Position numbers and translations under genes: made by a program. The notes under the pieces were generated by a model. The model did no database searches. It was given only the letters and a program-made list of their open reading frames with translations, and was not told where the DNA came from. From contig NZ_JARVRF010000006.1 in assembly GCF_030209835.1 (NCBI RefSeq), forward strand, positions 1-64,000: DNA of 64,000 bases. Reading direction: 5' to 3'. Positions 20,358-29,302 of this stretch are shown in pieces (positions within the stretch are counted from its first letter, which is position 1; every line of letters begins with the position of its first letter). The stretch comes from Arthrobacter sp. efr-133-R2A-120 (lineage in GTDB: Bacteria; Actinomycetota; Actinomycetes; Actinomycetales; Micrococcaceae).

Positions 20358-21542
20358 CTAGTGTCCGTGCCTGTTGATGTAGTCCGCCATCCCCGGGACG
20401 GTGAAGGCAAGATATCCGCGGCGCGGCGTGTAAACCAGACCTGCCTGTATGAGCGATTGCCGCGGCGCAGAGACCGCTGTCTGGGCCCTGCCCAGTCGCG
20501 TGGCGATGTCGGCGACCAATGACGGGTTGTCGCCGTCCCGGGCCATCGCCTTCATGAACTCCTGCTGGGCGGTGGTGGCCCGTTCCCAACGCGACTTATA
20601 GAGGCCGGCATCGACCTCGTCTCGCGCTCTCGCGATACCAATCCTGGCGTCTTCCGCATCGATGATTCTGGATGCGGCAACATCCCAGATGTGTTTCCCG
20701 CAGGCCTGGACAAAATAGGGGTACCCGCGTGAGACACCCAGGACAATTCCAAGAGCGGCCTCGGTCCAGTTCACCCGTTCACGTCGGGATGGGACTAGCA
20801 GGGCTTCCTTGGTGTCTTCCTCGCTCAGCACGTCGAGAGCGCGGTAGAGATACATCCGCTCGGCATAGCTGGATGCCTTTGCAAGGACTGCCGGCAGAGA
20901 AGGCAGGCCAGTACCAAGGAACATCAAAGGTACCGGTCGCGGGTCCTGGCCCAATTGGTGAAGCGCAACGTTCAGTGCCGCAAGATCATCCTTGGGCGCC
21001 TCCTGCAGCTCGTCCACAGCAAGAAGCACCCCGGTGCCAGCGGCCCGGGCGGCAAGGCCCAGCGACTCGAGCATTTCGGCGACGTCCGTGGAAAGTTGGC
21101 CGCTGTCCGCCTTTCCCGCAACTGCCTGGACCTCGAACCCGAATCCATAAACACCGGCGGGGTCCACCTTGATCTGGAAGGACCGGAACACGGAAAAAGT
21201 CTCTTTGAACGCCTGCTTGACCTTCTCGGACACCGTCGCCGCCTTACGGAGTGCGACATAAATTTCCTTGGCGAGCTGAACAGCCAACGGCTGACTACCG
21301 GAAGCTTCAAGCTTGACGACAACCCAACCAGCGTCAACCGCGTTACGGCCACACTGGTTCAACAACACCGTCTTCCCCACACCCCGGAGGCCGGAAATAA
21401 TCCACGGCCGCTCACCCTCACCGCTCCCCGCCATCGAGCCAAGAACGCCCATGAAGTCGGACAGCACGGCTGAACGCCCAACCAGCTCAGGGGGTACCCG
21501 GCCCGCACCGGGCCGAAAAGGATTCGGAGCATTCAGAATCAT
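20358..21542 (-). CDS. AAA ATPase, Orc1/Cdc6-like
   Basis: 394-aa P-loop ATPase. The N-terminus NAPNPFRPGAGRVPPELVGR is the entry typical of this family, Walker A is GLRGVGKT (about residues 52-59), and Walker B is LLAVDELQEA. A winged-helix-like C-terminus (LVADIATRLGRAQTAVSAPRQSLIQAGLVY) suggests DNA binding. The ATG at 21542 has AGGGTGGG just upstream; an in-frame GTG at 21560 is possible. Such stand-alone ATPases are common in accessory regions; whether it serves replication, signalling or defence is unknown. Confidence 0.8.
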   Translation of the reverse strand: MILNAPNPFRPGAGRVPPELVGRSAVLSDFMGVLGSMAGSGEGERPWIISGLRGVGKTVLLNQCGRNAVDAGWVVVKLEASGSQPLAVQLAKEIYVALRKAATVSEKVKQAFKETFSVFRSFQIKVDPAGVYGFGFEVQAVAGKADSGQLSTDVAEMLESLGLAARAAGTGVLLAVDELQEAPKDDLAALNVALHQLGQDPRPVPLMFLGTGLPSLPAVLAKASSYAERMYLYRALDVLSEEDTKEALLVPSRRERVNWTEAALGIVLGVSRGYPYFVQACGKHIWDVAASRIIDAEDARIGIARARDEVDAGLYKSRWERATTAQQEFMKAMARDGDNPSLVADIATRLGRAQTAVSAPRQSLIQAGLVYTPRRGYLAFTVPGMADYINRHGH

Positions 21543-21569
21543 AAATCCCACCCTATCCACCTTTATCCA

Positions 21570-21606
21570 AAAATCAAGATAAATTCGGATAGTACGAACA
21601 TGTTCT
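21570..21606. promoter_or_regulatory. AT-rich promoter region with inverted repeats before AAA ATPase gene
   Basis: This is a locally AT-rich segment in GC-rich DNA. It holds TATCC / GGATA inverted repeats around AAAAATCAAGATAAATTC and a perfect 10-bp palindrome GAACATGTTC (21597-21606). It probably contains the promoter of the minus-strand ATPase gene. No regulator is identified. Confidence 0.35.
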
Positions 21607-21740
21607 CTTGCGCATTCGCCGTGCGCTTAGGGCGGTAAGGCATCGCGCATTACCGGTGGGAATATCCCCTGTGGAACTGTGGCGGTCACCCGGGCGTAGT
21701 GAACCTGGGACGTCGTCACTCATGAACTCACGCTACGTCG

Positions 21741-22170
21741 CTACCGTTTCGGGAGGAAGGCGATCTTTTGAAGGTCAGAGACGTTGACTGAGAGCTTCAT
21801 GCCTTGGCTCATGATGCCTTCAACGATCACGTGGGCATCGTATAACTCTCTTGCGCCTTCGATTCCGAATGCCTGATACAACTCGCCTTTTATGTCATTG
21901 TCCGTCTGATCGTGAAAAGGTGCCCCTTGTCGTCGCAGTTGATCCACAAGTTCTTTCCTTCGCCGTCATCGTGGGCACTGCTGATCTTGCCCCAGAATGC
22001 GCAGGTTCCGGCGGCTCGGGCTGTCTGTCGGGTTATGTCTGCGATCTTGCAGAAGTAGTCAGGTGCGCGGACGGCTGGACCCCTGGCGGGCACGTCCAGA
22101 TACAGGTTTTCGGGCAATCGTTGCGGTTTCGGAGGTTCTTTAGAAGGGTTCCCATCTTCGTTGTTTCGTG
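21741..22170 (-). pseudogene. Frameshifted hypothetical gene
   Basis: Two minus-strand reading frames join into one plausible protein. The upstream frame has PKPQRLPENLYLDVPARGP, then CAFWGKISSAHDDGEG and LWINCDDKGHLFTI, and stops at about 21890. The downstream frame continues NDIKGELYQAFGIEGAREL and ends LSVNVSDLQKIAFLPKR at 21741. A one-base shift near 21910-21930 would join them. An ATG near 22157 (MGTLLKNLRNR) lies in yet another frame. Product not recognised. A sequencing error could also explain the shift. Confidence 0.4.
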
Positions 22171-22525
22171 CAAGGGCCCGTTACCTGCGGCTTGATTGCC
22201 TCCATTGCGGCGACCTCGGTTGCTGCCGCCCTTTCCGCCTACTGCTGGTGGGTTGAGGGGGCAGGGCTTCGCATAGCGGACTTCCTTGTTCCCTTCTGCT
22301 GGGGCGCGGTCCGGCAACGGAGCCCCTGCCCCATTGTTCCGTCCGGTGGGGTCTCCCAGAAAGTCGCAGCCGTCGTCATGCTCGTAGCCCCGCACAACCC
22401 CAAAATGAGGGTTTCGCTTCGTTGCTGCACCTGATCTCGGATCATTTCCTCAGTTGAGCTTGAAGATGTGAGCGAGCGTCGGGGGAAACACCCCCAAACG
22501 TGAGCGAGCGTCGGACGGGACATGC
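22171..22525. other. Intergenic stretch, no supported gene
   Basis: No ORF here has a convincing protein. It holds a pair of TGAGCGAGCGTC repeats (annotated separately) with a GGGGG/CCCCC hairpin between them at about 22481-22495. The rest looks like degraded sequence continuous with the broken gene upstream. Confidence 0.5.
22469..22514. repeat. TGAGCGAGCGTC repeat pair
   Basis: GTGAGCGAGCGTCGG occurs at 22469-22483 and 22500-22514, flanking a small hairpin. The same core is found in four copies at 56619-56726, so this is a dispersed intergenic repeat family. Confidence 0.85.
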
Positions 22526-23560
22526 CTACGCCGGCGGCGCCGTGGATTCGCGGACCACAAGGTGCGTAGCGAGTTCCACCCGCCGCGAGTCCAACGCGTC
22601 ACCCCGCATTTGGCGCAGGACGAATCGCAGCGCGGCGCGGCCCATCTCCTGGAGTGGCTGGGATACGGACGTCAGCGGAGGGACCGATTCCTCCGCTTGG
22701 TAGGTTCCGTCGAATCCCACCACGCTGATGTCCTCCGGGATGCGGATCTTTTGCCGACGGGCCTCGGCGAGCACGCCCAAAGCGATGCTGTCGCTTGCGG
22801 CGAAAATTGCCGTTGGGCGCTCTTCGAGTTGAAGCAGGGCCTTCATTCCCGCAACACCATTCTCGGAGCGGAAGGGTCCCGACATGATGTAGCGCTCCTC
22901 GACGGGCACCCCTTTCGCCATCAGCGCGGCCATGTAGCCGTGTAACCGGGCCTGGTTGCACTCGGCAGCTTCCGGTCCACCCAGATAGGCGATCCTGCGG
23001 TGCCCTAGATCCAGCAGGTGCGCCGTGGCAGCCTTGCCCCCGGCCCAGTTGCTGGCGCCGACGCTGACCACGTCACCTGGTGGCGGGTTGAGCGGGTCGA
23101 TGACAACGATAGGTATCTGCCGCCGTCGAAATGGATCCAACTGGGCCGAACTGAACGCCGAGGTCACCACGATCATGCCGCTGCGGCCTTCATCGACGAT
23201 TCGCTGCGCCCGCTGCTCGAGGCTCAACTTCGACGCCGATTGCTGCCCTGTGATGTTGAGCAGGACTTCGACGTCGGAGACGGCCGCGTGCTCCAGCACG
23301 CCGTTGAGGACTTCCACTCCATACGCCGAATTCAAGGTGTCGAAGACAACCTCCACAACTAGCGGACGGCCGGCGATGTTCTTTCGCTGAAGCGGTGACT
23401 TGTATCCCGTCCGCTCCAGCGCGGTCAGGACTTTGGCACGCGTGCCGGCGGCAACGTCCTCGCGCCCATTGACGACCTTCGAGACTGTCGGCATCGAGAC
23501 GCCCGCCTCCCGGGCGATGGCGGCCAATGTCACCTTGCCGGGACGTTCATTGCTGACCAT
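22526..23560 (-). CDS. LacI family transcriptional regulator
   Basis: 344-aa repressor. N-terminal helix-turn-helix VTLAAIAREAGVSMPTVSKVVNGR with hinge helix, then a periplasmic-binding-protein-like sugar-sensing domain. It is divergent from the ABC sugar operon at 23834-31107. The intergenic region carries two perfect CGAAATATTTCG palindromes, the expected type of site, one just before its own start and one in the leader of the sugar operon. The sugar ligand is unknown. Confidence 0.93.
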   Translation of the reverse strand: MVSNERPGKVTLAAIAREAGVSMPTVSKVVNGREDVAAGTRAKVLTALERTGYKSPLQRKNIAGRPLVVEVVFDTLNSAYGVEVLNGVLEHAAVSDVEVLLNITGQQSASKLSLEQRAQRIVDEGRSGMIVVTSAFSSAQLDPFRRRQIPIVVIDPLNPPPGDVVSVGASNWAGGKAATAHLLDLGHRRIAYLGGPEAAECNQARLHGYMAALMAKGVPVEERYIMSGPFRSENGVAGMKALLQLEERPTAIFAASDSIALGVLAEARRQKIRIPEDISVVGFDGTYQAEESVPPLTSVSQPLQEMGRAALRFVLRQMRGDALDSRRVELATHLVVRESTAPPA

Positions 23561-23576
23561 GGATCCTCAACTCTTT

Positions 23577-23588
23577 CGAAATATTTCG
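23577..23588. promoter_or_regulatory. LacI-type operator, lacI side
   Basis: CGAAATATTTCG is a perfect 12-bp palindrome with a central-symmetry LacI architecture, 17 bases before the start of the lacI-family gene. The identical palindrome recurs at 23720-23733. Autoregulation is inferred. Confidence 0.7.
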
Positions 23589-23667
23589 TCGACACAAGTC
23601 TGGGTGGTTGGGCAAGCAGAGTCAACCGTTATTTCGTAAAAGAGTTGAACTTTATGCGTGATTTGCC

Positions 23668-23696
23668 TTGACGGTGACCCATGCCACAGCTAAATT
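23668..23696 (+). promoter_or_regulatory. Promoter of ABC sugar operon
   Basis: TTGACG (23668-23673), 17-base spacer, TAAATT (23691-23696). Transcription would start near 23703, just before the downstream operator, so a bound repressor would block elongation or initiation. Confidence 0.6.
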
Positions 23697-23719
23697 TGCC
23701 TAACGGACCGAAAATATTG

Positions 23720-23733
23720 TCGAAATATTTCGA
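23720..23733. promoter_or_regulatory. LacI-type operator, transporter side
   Basis: TCGAAATATTTCGA is a perfect 14-bp palindrome containing the same 12-bp core as the site at 23577, located 24 bases past the -10 box of the sugar operon promoter. Confidence 0.7.
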
Positions 23734-23833
23734 AGATTCGGATCAAGCATATTCAGCGGCAGTGCAGCCTCTCCCCTGACGGCCGGACTCCCGAAAGCAA
23801 AGCCGGGCAATCAACGTCGAGCCCGGAGGACGA

Positions 23834-25165
23834 ATGGAATTGCAAATGGTAAAACTCACGTTGCGTTCAGCAGCGATCGCCGTTACTGCTGCGGCCGTAT
23901 CGATCTCCCTCGCAGCTTGCGGATCCAGTGGACCGGCAAGTTCGGCAGGCAACGCCGATTCGGCCACCATGTGGGGCCTCACGGGCGGTAACCAGCCCGT
24001 ACTCCAGAAGTCCATCGATGCGTGGAACAAAGCCCACCCGGACGAGACCGTCAAGCTCGATTTCTTCGCGAACGACGCGTACAAGACCAAGGTGCGCACC
24101 GCCGTCGGCGCCGGTCAAGGACCCACCTTCATTTACGGTTGGGGCGGCGGCGTGCTGAAGTCCTATGTCGACGCCGGCCAAGTGGCCGACCTGTCGGACT
24201 TCGTAGCGTCAAACCCCGATGTCAAGAACCGCTACCTGCCGTCCGTGCTCAAGAACGGCGTGATCGCCGGCAAGACCTATGCCCTGCCCAACAACAACGT
24301 GCAGCCCGTGGTCCTGTACTACAACAAGGAAGTCTTCGATAAAATCGGCGCCCAAGCCCCCAAGACCTGGGATGAACTGATGGCCCTGGTGCCGAAGTTC
24401 AAGGCCGCGGGAATCGCTCCCTTCTCCCTCGGCGGCCAATCCAAGTGGCCTGACTTGATGTGGCTCGAATACCTCGTGGAGCGCATAGGCGGACCCGATG
24501 TCTTCGCGAACATCGCCGCCAACAAGCCCGGCGCCTGGTCCGATCCTGCCGTCAAGGAAGCCCTGAGCAAGATCCAGGACCTGGTGGACGCCGGCGGATT
24601 CGCCAACGGCTTCTCCTCCATCGCCGCCGACAGCAACGCAGACCAGGCCCTCCTCTACACCGGCAAGGCCGCCATGATCCTGCAGGGTGGCTGGATCTAC
24701 CAGAGCATGAAGAAGGACGCCGCGGACTTCGTCAAGAACGGCAAGCTGGGCTACGTCACCTTCCCCACCGTTTCCGGCGGCAAGGGCGATCCGGCCAACG
24801 TCGTGGGCAACCCGTCCAACTTCTGGTCGATCTCTTCCAAGGCCACTGACAGCCAGAAGAAGGCAGCCCTCGACTACGTCAAGAGCGGAATGTTCACCGA
24901 CGCCGACACGCAGGCCTTGATTGACTCCGGAGCCGTTCCCGTGACCACGGGCATCGAAAGCAAGCTGGCCGCATCGCCGGACAAGGACTTCCTGAGCTAC
25001 GTGTACGGCATGGCCAAGAACGCCCCGAGCTTCACCCTCTCCTGGGACCAGGCCCTCAGCCCCGCCCAGGGAGACGCCATGTTGGCGAACCTGGACCAGA
25101 TCTTCCTGAAGAAGATCAGCCCCGATCAGTTCGTCTCGACCATGAACGCAACGATCGGAAAATAA
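23834..25165 (+). CDS. ABC transporter sugar-binding lipoprotein
   Basis: 443-aa extracytoplasmic solute-binding protein. Signal peptide with lipobox LAAC, lipidated Cys29. The mature part has the CUT1 binding-protein fold (PVVLYYNKEVFDKIG, AAMILQGGW). GGAGG four bases before the ATG at 23834 sets the start; ATG 23846 is an alternative. It feeds the two permeases that follow. CUT1 systems import oligosaccharides or glycosides; the downstream ThuA and oxidoreductase genes suggest a disaccharide or glycoside. Confidence 0.92.
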   Translation: MELQMVKLTLRSAAIAVTAAAVSISLAACGSSGPASSAGNADSATMWGLTGGNQPVLQKSIDAWNKAHPDETVKLDFFANDAYKTKVRTAVGAGQGPTFIYGWGGGVLKSYVDAGQVADLSDFVASNPDVKNRYLPSVLKNGVIAGKTYALPNNNVQPVVLYYNKEVFDKIGAQAPKTWDELMALVPKFKAAGIAPFSLGGQSKWPDLMWLEYLVERIGGPDVFANIAANKPGAWSDPAVKEALSKIQDLVDAGGFANGFSSIAADSNADQALLYTGKAAMILQGGWIYQSMKKDAADFVKNGKLGYVTFPTVSGGKGDPANVVGNPSNFWSISSKATDSQKKAALDYVKSGMFTDADTQALIDSGAVPVTTGIESKLAASPDKDFLSYVYGMAKNAPSFTLSWDQALSPAQGDAMLANLDQIFLKKISPDQFVSTMNATIGK

Positions 25166-25168
25166 CCA

Positions 25169-26071
25169 GTGTCTACCTCAACCGGTTCTTCCCGGCGGGT
25201 CCTTGAAAGGGGCCCGTCGGGGTGGCTGGCCGCACCAGCCCTCGTCTTCTTCCTCCTCTTCGCCATCATCCCGCTCTTCGGTGTGCTCTTCCTCAGCTTC
25301 ACCAAATGGGACGGGCTGGGCGAAATCAAGCTGGACGGCTTGTCCAGCTGGACCACGGTCCTGACTGATCCCGTCACCGGCAATGCCCTGTGGGTCACCG
25401 CCAAGATCATGTTCTTCTCGTTCATCGTCCAGGCTCCCATCAGTTTGCTCCTCGGAGTCTTCACTTCCGCATCCCAGAAATACCGCGCTGCCCTCGCCGT
25501 CCTCTACTTCGTGCCGCTGCTGCTGTCCTCCGCGGCCGTCGCCATCGCTTACAAGGCCCTCTTGGACCCGAACTTCGGCCTCGGTCCGGGCTTGGGTCTT
25601 CCATTCCTCGCCCAGGACTGGCTCGGCAACTCGGATCTGGTGCTGTTCGTCGTCGTGTTCGTCATCGCTTGGCAGTTTGTCCCGTTCCACACGCTCATCT
25701 ACCAAGGCGGCGTACGCCAGATCCCGGCGTCGCTCTACGAAGCGGCCCAAATCGACGGCGCCGGGCGCGTCCAGCAGTTCTTCGCCATCACCCTGCCCCA
25801 GTTGAAGTACACCATCATCACGTCCTCCACCCTCATGGTGGTCGGCTCACTGGCCTACTTCGACCTCGTCTTTGTCCTCACCGCCGGAGGCCCGGGCTAT
25901 TCCACGCGGCTGCTACCGCTCCACATGTACCTGACCGGCTTCAAGGCCAATGACATGGGAGCGGCGAGCGCCCTGGGCGTCATCCTCGTGGTGATCGGCC
26001 TTGCCCTGGCCCTCCTCCTGCAAAGACTCGGTGGCAAGAACCGCAACGCAAGCCAATTGGAAGGTGCCTGA
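25169..26071 (+). CDS. ABC sugar transporter permease (MalF type)
   Basis: 300-aa inner-membrane subunit with six hydrophobic segments. The ATPase-contact EAA loop reads YEAAQIDGAGRVQQFFAITLP. GTG start three bases after the binding-protein stop. Its stop overlaps the next permease start by one base. Confidence 0.92.
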   Translation: MSTSTGSSRRVLERGPSGWLAAPALVFFLLFAIIPLFGVLFLSFTKWDGLGEIKLDGLSSWTTVLTDPVTGNALWVTAKIMFFSFIVQAPISLLLGVFTSASQKYRAALAVLYFVPLLLSSAAVAIAYKALLDPNFGLGPGLGLPFLAQDWLGNSDLVLFVVVFVIAWQFVPFHTLIYQGGVRQIPASLYEAAQIDGAGRVQQFFAITLPQLKYTIITSSTLMVVGSLAYFDLVFVLTAGGPGYSTRLLPLHMYLTGFKANDMGAASALGVILVVIGLALALLLQRLGGKNRNASQLEGA

Positions 26072-26994
26072 TGGCTTCCACAACCCAGATTCCCGCACCG
26101 CCAGCAAGGCGCACCGCGCTAAGCAACAAGCAAGGCCACAATCATGGCCAGCGATCAAAAGGCGCCAAAGGCCCCGGACGGCTCCGCCCCAACTATCTGG
26201 GCGGCCTGGGCGGCTGGCTTTGGTTGGCGATCATCATCGTTCCCATCTACTACGTGGTGGTGACCAGCCTGAAGAACCAGGCCGGGTTCTTCACCTCGAA
26301 CCCGATGATGCCGCCCACCGAGCCGACCCTGGACAACTACAAGCTGGTCCTGGACAACGACTTCGCCATGTACTTCTTCAACAGCCTGGTGGTCACAGTC
26401 GGCAGCGTCGTGCCGGCGCTCCTGGTCTCGTTCATGGCCGCCTACGCGATCGTCCGGGGCAAGGGCCGGTTCCTGACGTGGACGAACAACACGTTCCTCC
26501 TGGGCCTGGCGATTCCATTGCACGCCACGATCATCCCGATCTACTGGATGATCACCAAGGCGCATCTCTATGACACCTTGTTGGCGCTGATCCTCCCCTC
26601 CATCGCGTTCGCCATTCCTATTTCCGTCCTCATCCTGAGCAACTTCATGCGCGATGTTCCCAACGAGTTGTTCGAGTCCATGCGGCTCGACGGATGCTCG
26701 GACTGGGCCATGATGTGGCGACTCGCGCTGCCCATGACGCGCCCCGCCGTCGTGACTGTTGGCATCTACAACGCGCTGGGAGTCTGGAACGGGTTCCTGT
26801 TCCCGCTGATCCTGACCCAGAGCCCGTCCACCCGCGTTCTTCCGCTGTCCTTGTGGACTTTCCAGGGCGAATTCAGTGTCAACATCCCCGCCGTACTGGC
26901 GTCCGTGGTGCTCGCCACCTTGCCGCTGCTGGTCATCTATGTGGTGGCCCGCCGCCAGCTGCTCAGCGGACTGACCGCAGGATTCAGCAAATAG
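26071..26994 (+). CDS. ABC sugar transporter permease (MalG type)
   Basis: 307-aa inner-membrane subunit with six hydrophobic segments and EAA loop ELFESMRLDGCSDWAMMWRL. The first 45 residues are a hydrophilic Pro/Arg-rich tail. No ATPase gene follows, so the transporter must borrow a shared MsmK-type ATPase encoded elsewhere. Confidence 0.92.
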   Translation: MASTTQIPAPPARRTALSNKQGHNHGQRSKGAKGPGRLRPNYLGGLGGWLWLAIIIVPIYYVVVTSLKNQAGFFTSNPMMPPTEPTLDNYKLVLDNDFAMYFFNSLVVTVGSVVPALLVSFMAAYAIVRGKGRFLTWTNNTFLLGLAIPLHATIIPIYWMITKAHLYDTLLALILPSIAFAIPISVLILSNFMRDVPNELFESMRLDGCSDWAMMWRLALPMTRPAVVTVGIYNALGVWNGFLFPLILTQSPSTRVLPLSLWTFQGEFSVNIPAVLASVVLATLPLLVIYVVARRQLLSGLTAGFSK

Positions 26995-27028
26995 CCAACG
27001 CTTCTTGAAAAGCACGAAAGGAAACACA

Positions 27029-28237
27029 ATGACTACCGCAAAGCCCTTGCGCGTCGGCATGGTCGGCTACGCATTCATGGGCGCCGCCCACTCCCACGCC
27101 TGGCGGACAGCGCCGCGGTTCTTCGATCTCCCGCTGGACCCCCAGCTCACCGCCCTGTGCGGCCGGAACGACGACGGCGTCCGGGCGGCCGCGGGCAAGC
27201 TCGGCTGGGGATCCGTGGAGACGGATTGGCGCCGGCTCATCGAGCGGGACGACATCGACCTGATCGACATCTGCACCCCGGGCAACACGCACGCCGAGAT
27301 CGCGATCGCTGCCCTTGAAGCGGGCAAGCACGTGCTCTGCGAGAAACCCCTCGCCAATTCCGTGGCGGAGGCGGAGCGCATGACCGAAGCCGCCCAGGCC
27401 GCGGCAGAACGCGGGGTGTTCTCGATGTGCGGCTTCAGCTACCGCCGCACGCCAGCGTTGGCGTTGGCCAAGCGGATGGTCGAAGAGGGCCGGCTGGGAA
27501 CCATCCGGCACGTGCGGGCACAGTACCTGCAGGACTGGCTCAGCGACGAAACCGCGCCCATGACTTGGCGGCTCGACAAATCCAAGTCCGGATCGGGCTC
27601 CTTGGGTGACATCGGAGCGCACAGCATCGACGCCGCGCAGTGGGTCACAGGGCGGAAGATCACGGGCGTTTCCGCGCTCCTGGAAACCTTCGTCCACGAG
27701 CGGCCGCTGGCCGGTGACCTCGTGGGACTCGGCGGCCACGGCGATGTCGGCGCGGATGCGCCGCGTGGCACGGTTACCGTCGATGACGCGGCGATTTTCA
27801 GCGCCCGTTTTTCCGGCGACGGGCTCGACGGCGGCGCGACTTCCGCGGGCGCGGTCGGCGTTTTCGAGGCCACGCGTTTCGCGCTGGGACGCAAGAACGC
27901 CATGCGCCTGGAGGTCAACGGCACCAAGGCGTCCCTCGCGTTCGACTTCGAAGACATGAACGTCTTGTCCTTCTACGACGCCGCCGAATCGCCCGACGCC
28001 GGATTCCGCCGGATCTTCGTGACGGAACCCGAACACCCCTATGTCGGCAACTGGTGGCCCACCGGCCATGGCCTCGGATACGAGCACGGCTTCACGCACC
28101 AAGTGGTGGACCTCGTGACGGCGATCGGCGCAGGCGAGCAGCCCTCGCCGTCGTTCGCTGATGCCCTGCAGGTGCAAAAAGTGCTGGCCGCCGTGGAAGG
28201 CAGCGCCGCAGAGTCCAGCCGCTGGCAGAAAGTCTAG
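27029..28237 (+). CDS. Gfo/Idh/MocA family oxidoreductase
   Basis: 402-aa NAD(P)-dependent sugar oxidoreductase. N-terminal Rossmann fold RVGMVGYAFMGAAHSHAW, then [27 protein letters not shown] with the catalytic Lys of the EKP motif, and the C-terminal beta domain with GSGSLGDIGAHSIDAAQW. AAAGGAAACACA places the ATG at 27029. In this operon it may oxidise or reduce a 3-keto or inositol-type sugar derived from the imported glycoside; the substrate is not readable from sequence. Confidence 0.9.
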   Translation: MTTAKPLRVGMVGYAFMGAAHSHAWRTAPRFFDLPLDPQLTALCGRNDDGVRAAAGKLGWGSVETDWRRLIERDDIDLIDICTPGNTHAEIAIAALEAGKHVLCEKPLANSVAEAERMTEAAQAAAERGVFSMCGFSYRRTPALALAKRMVEEGRLGTIRHVRAQYLQDWLSDETAPMTWRLDKSKSGSGSLGDIGAHSIDAAQWVTGRKITGVSALLETFVHERPLAGDLVGLGGHGDVGADAPRGTVTVDDAAIFSARFSGDGLDGGATSAGAVGVFEATRFALGRKNAMRLEVNGTKASLAFDFEDMNVLSFYDAAESPDAGFRRIFVTEPEHPYVGNWWPTGHGLGYEHGFTHQVVDLVTAIGAGEQPSPSFADALQVQKVLAAVEGSAAESSRWQKV

Positions 28238-28249
28238 GAGGGAACACCG

Positions 28250-29254
28250 ATGACAAGACCCATCACACTGTTCACCGGCCAGTGGGCCGATCTGCCGTTC
28301 GAAGAGGTCGCACGGCTTGCCGGCGAGTGGGGCTTCGACGGGCTCGAAATCGCCTGCTGGGGCGACCACCTCGATCCCTACCGCGCTTCCGTGGACGACG
28401 GCTATGTCCAGGAACGCCTCGACATCCTTGAGAAGAACGGCCTCAAGGTCTTCGCGATTGCCAATCACCTCACGGGCCAGGCCGTGTGTGACGATCCGAT
28501 CGACGAGCGTCACCGGGACATCCTGTCCGATGAGATCTGGGGCAATGGTGAAGCCGAAGGGGTACGCCAACGCGCTGCCGAGGCCATGAAGGCGACGGCA
28601 CGGGCCGCGGCACGCCTCGGCGTCAAGACCGTCACGGGATTCACGGGCTCCTCCATCTGGAAGGCCGTGGCCATGTTCCCGCCCGCCTCGGAGTCGATGA
28701 TCGAGCGCGGCTACCAGGATTTCGCGGACCGCTGGAACCCGATCCTCGACGTGTTCGACGAGGTGGGGGTCCGCTTCGCCCTGGAAGTGCACCCCTCCGA
28801 GATCGCCTACGACTACTGGACGACGAAACGTACCCTGGACGCCGTGGGGCACAGAGAGAGCTTCGGGTTGAACTTCGATCCATCCCACTTCATCTGGCAG
28901 GACCTGGACCCGGTGATGTTCCTCCAGGATTTCGCGCCGAAGATCTTCCACGTGCACGTCAAGGAATCCATCCGCCAGCTCAATGGCCGCAACGGCCGTC
29001 TCGGATCCCACCTTCCATGGGCGGACCCGCGCCGGGGCTGGGACTTCGTCACCGCAGGCCATGGCGACGTGAAATGGGAGCCGATCTTCCGGACGCTCAA
29101 TGCGATCGGCTACGAGGGTCCAACCAGCGTCGAGTGGGAAGACGCCGGCATGGACCGCCTCGTGGGAGCGCCGCAATCCTTGGCCATGGTCCGGGAACTC
29201 GCCGCCATCGCCCCGCCTGTCGCCGCTTTCGACGCCGCATTCTCAAGCCGCTGA
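28250..29254 (+). CDS. Sugar phosphate isomerase/epimerase family protein
   Basis: 334-aa xylose-isomerase-like TIM barrel (AP endonuclease 2 fold). Candidate metal ligands are in EVHPSEIAYD (Glu), NFDPSHF (Asp/His), KIFHVHVKE (His) and SVEWEDAGMD (Glu). AGGAGGG precedes the ATG by nine bases. Neighbouring Gfo/Idh/MocA and ThuA genes are its usual companions. It could act as an epimerase, a dehydratase or, as recently seen for relatives, a lyase of 3-keto-glycosides; specificity is unknown. Confidence 0.88.
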   Translation: MTRPITLFTGQWADLPFEEVARLAGEWGFDGLEIACWGDHLDPYRASVDDGYVQERLDILEKNGLKVFAIANHLTGQAVCDDPIDERHRDILSDEIWGNGEAEGVRQRAAEAMKATARAAARLGVKTVTGFTGSSIWKAVAMFPPASESMIERGYQDFADRWNPILDVFDEVGVRFALEVHPSEIAYDYWTTKRTLDAVGHRESFGLNFDPSHFIWQDLDPVMFLQDFAPKIFHVHVKESIRQLNGRNGRLGSHLPWADPRRGWDFVTAGHGDVKWEPIFRTLNAIGYEGPTSVEWEDAGMDRLVGAPQSLAMVRELAAIAPPVAAFDAAFSSR

Positions 29255-29302
29255 CCATTTCGTCTTTCGGCTGTACGGCCGTATTTCTATGCAAAGGAAA
29301 CC

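Noticed and set aside
21597..21606. GAACATGTTC as a LexA/SOS box
   Set aside because: The half-sites are 2 bases apart; the actinobacterial/Bacillus LexA box needs GAAC-N4-GTTC.
22168..22434. 88-aa plus-strand ORF with hydrophobic N-terminus
   Set aside because: No ribosome site, composition like the surrounding degraded sequence, and no recognisable motif.
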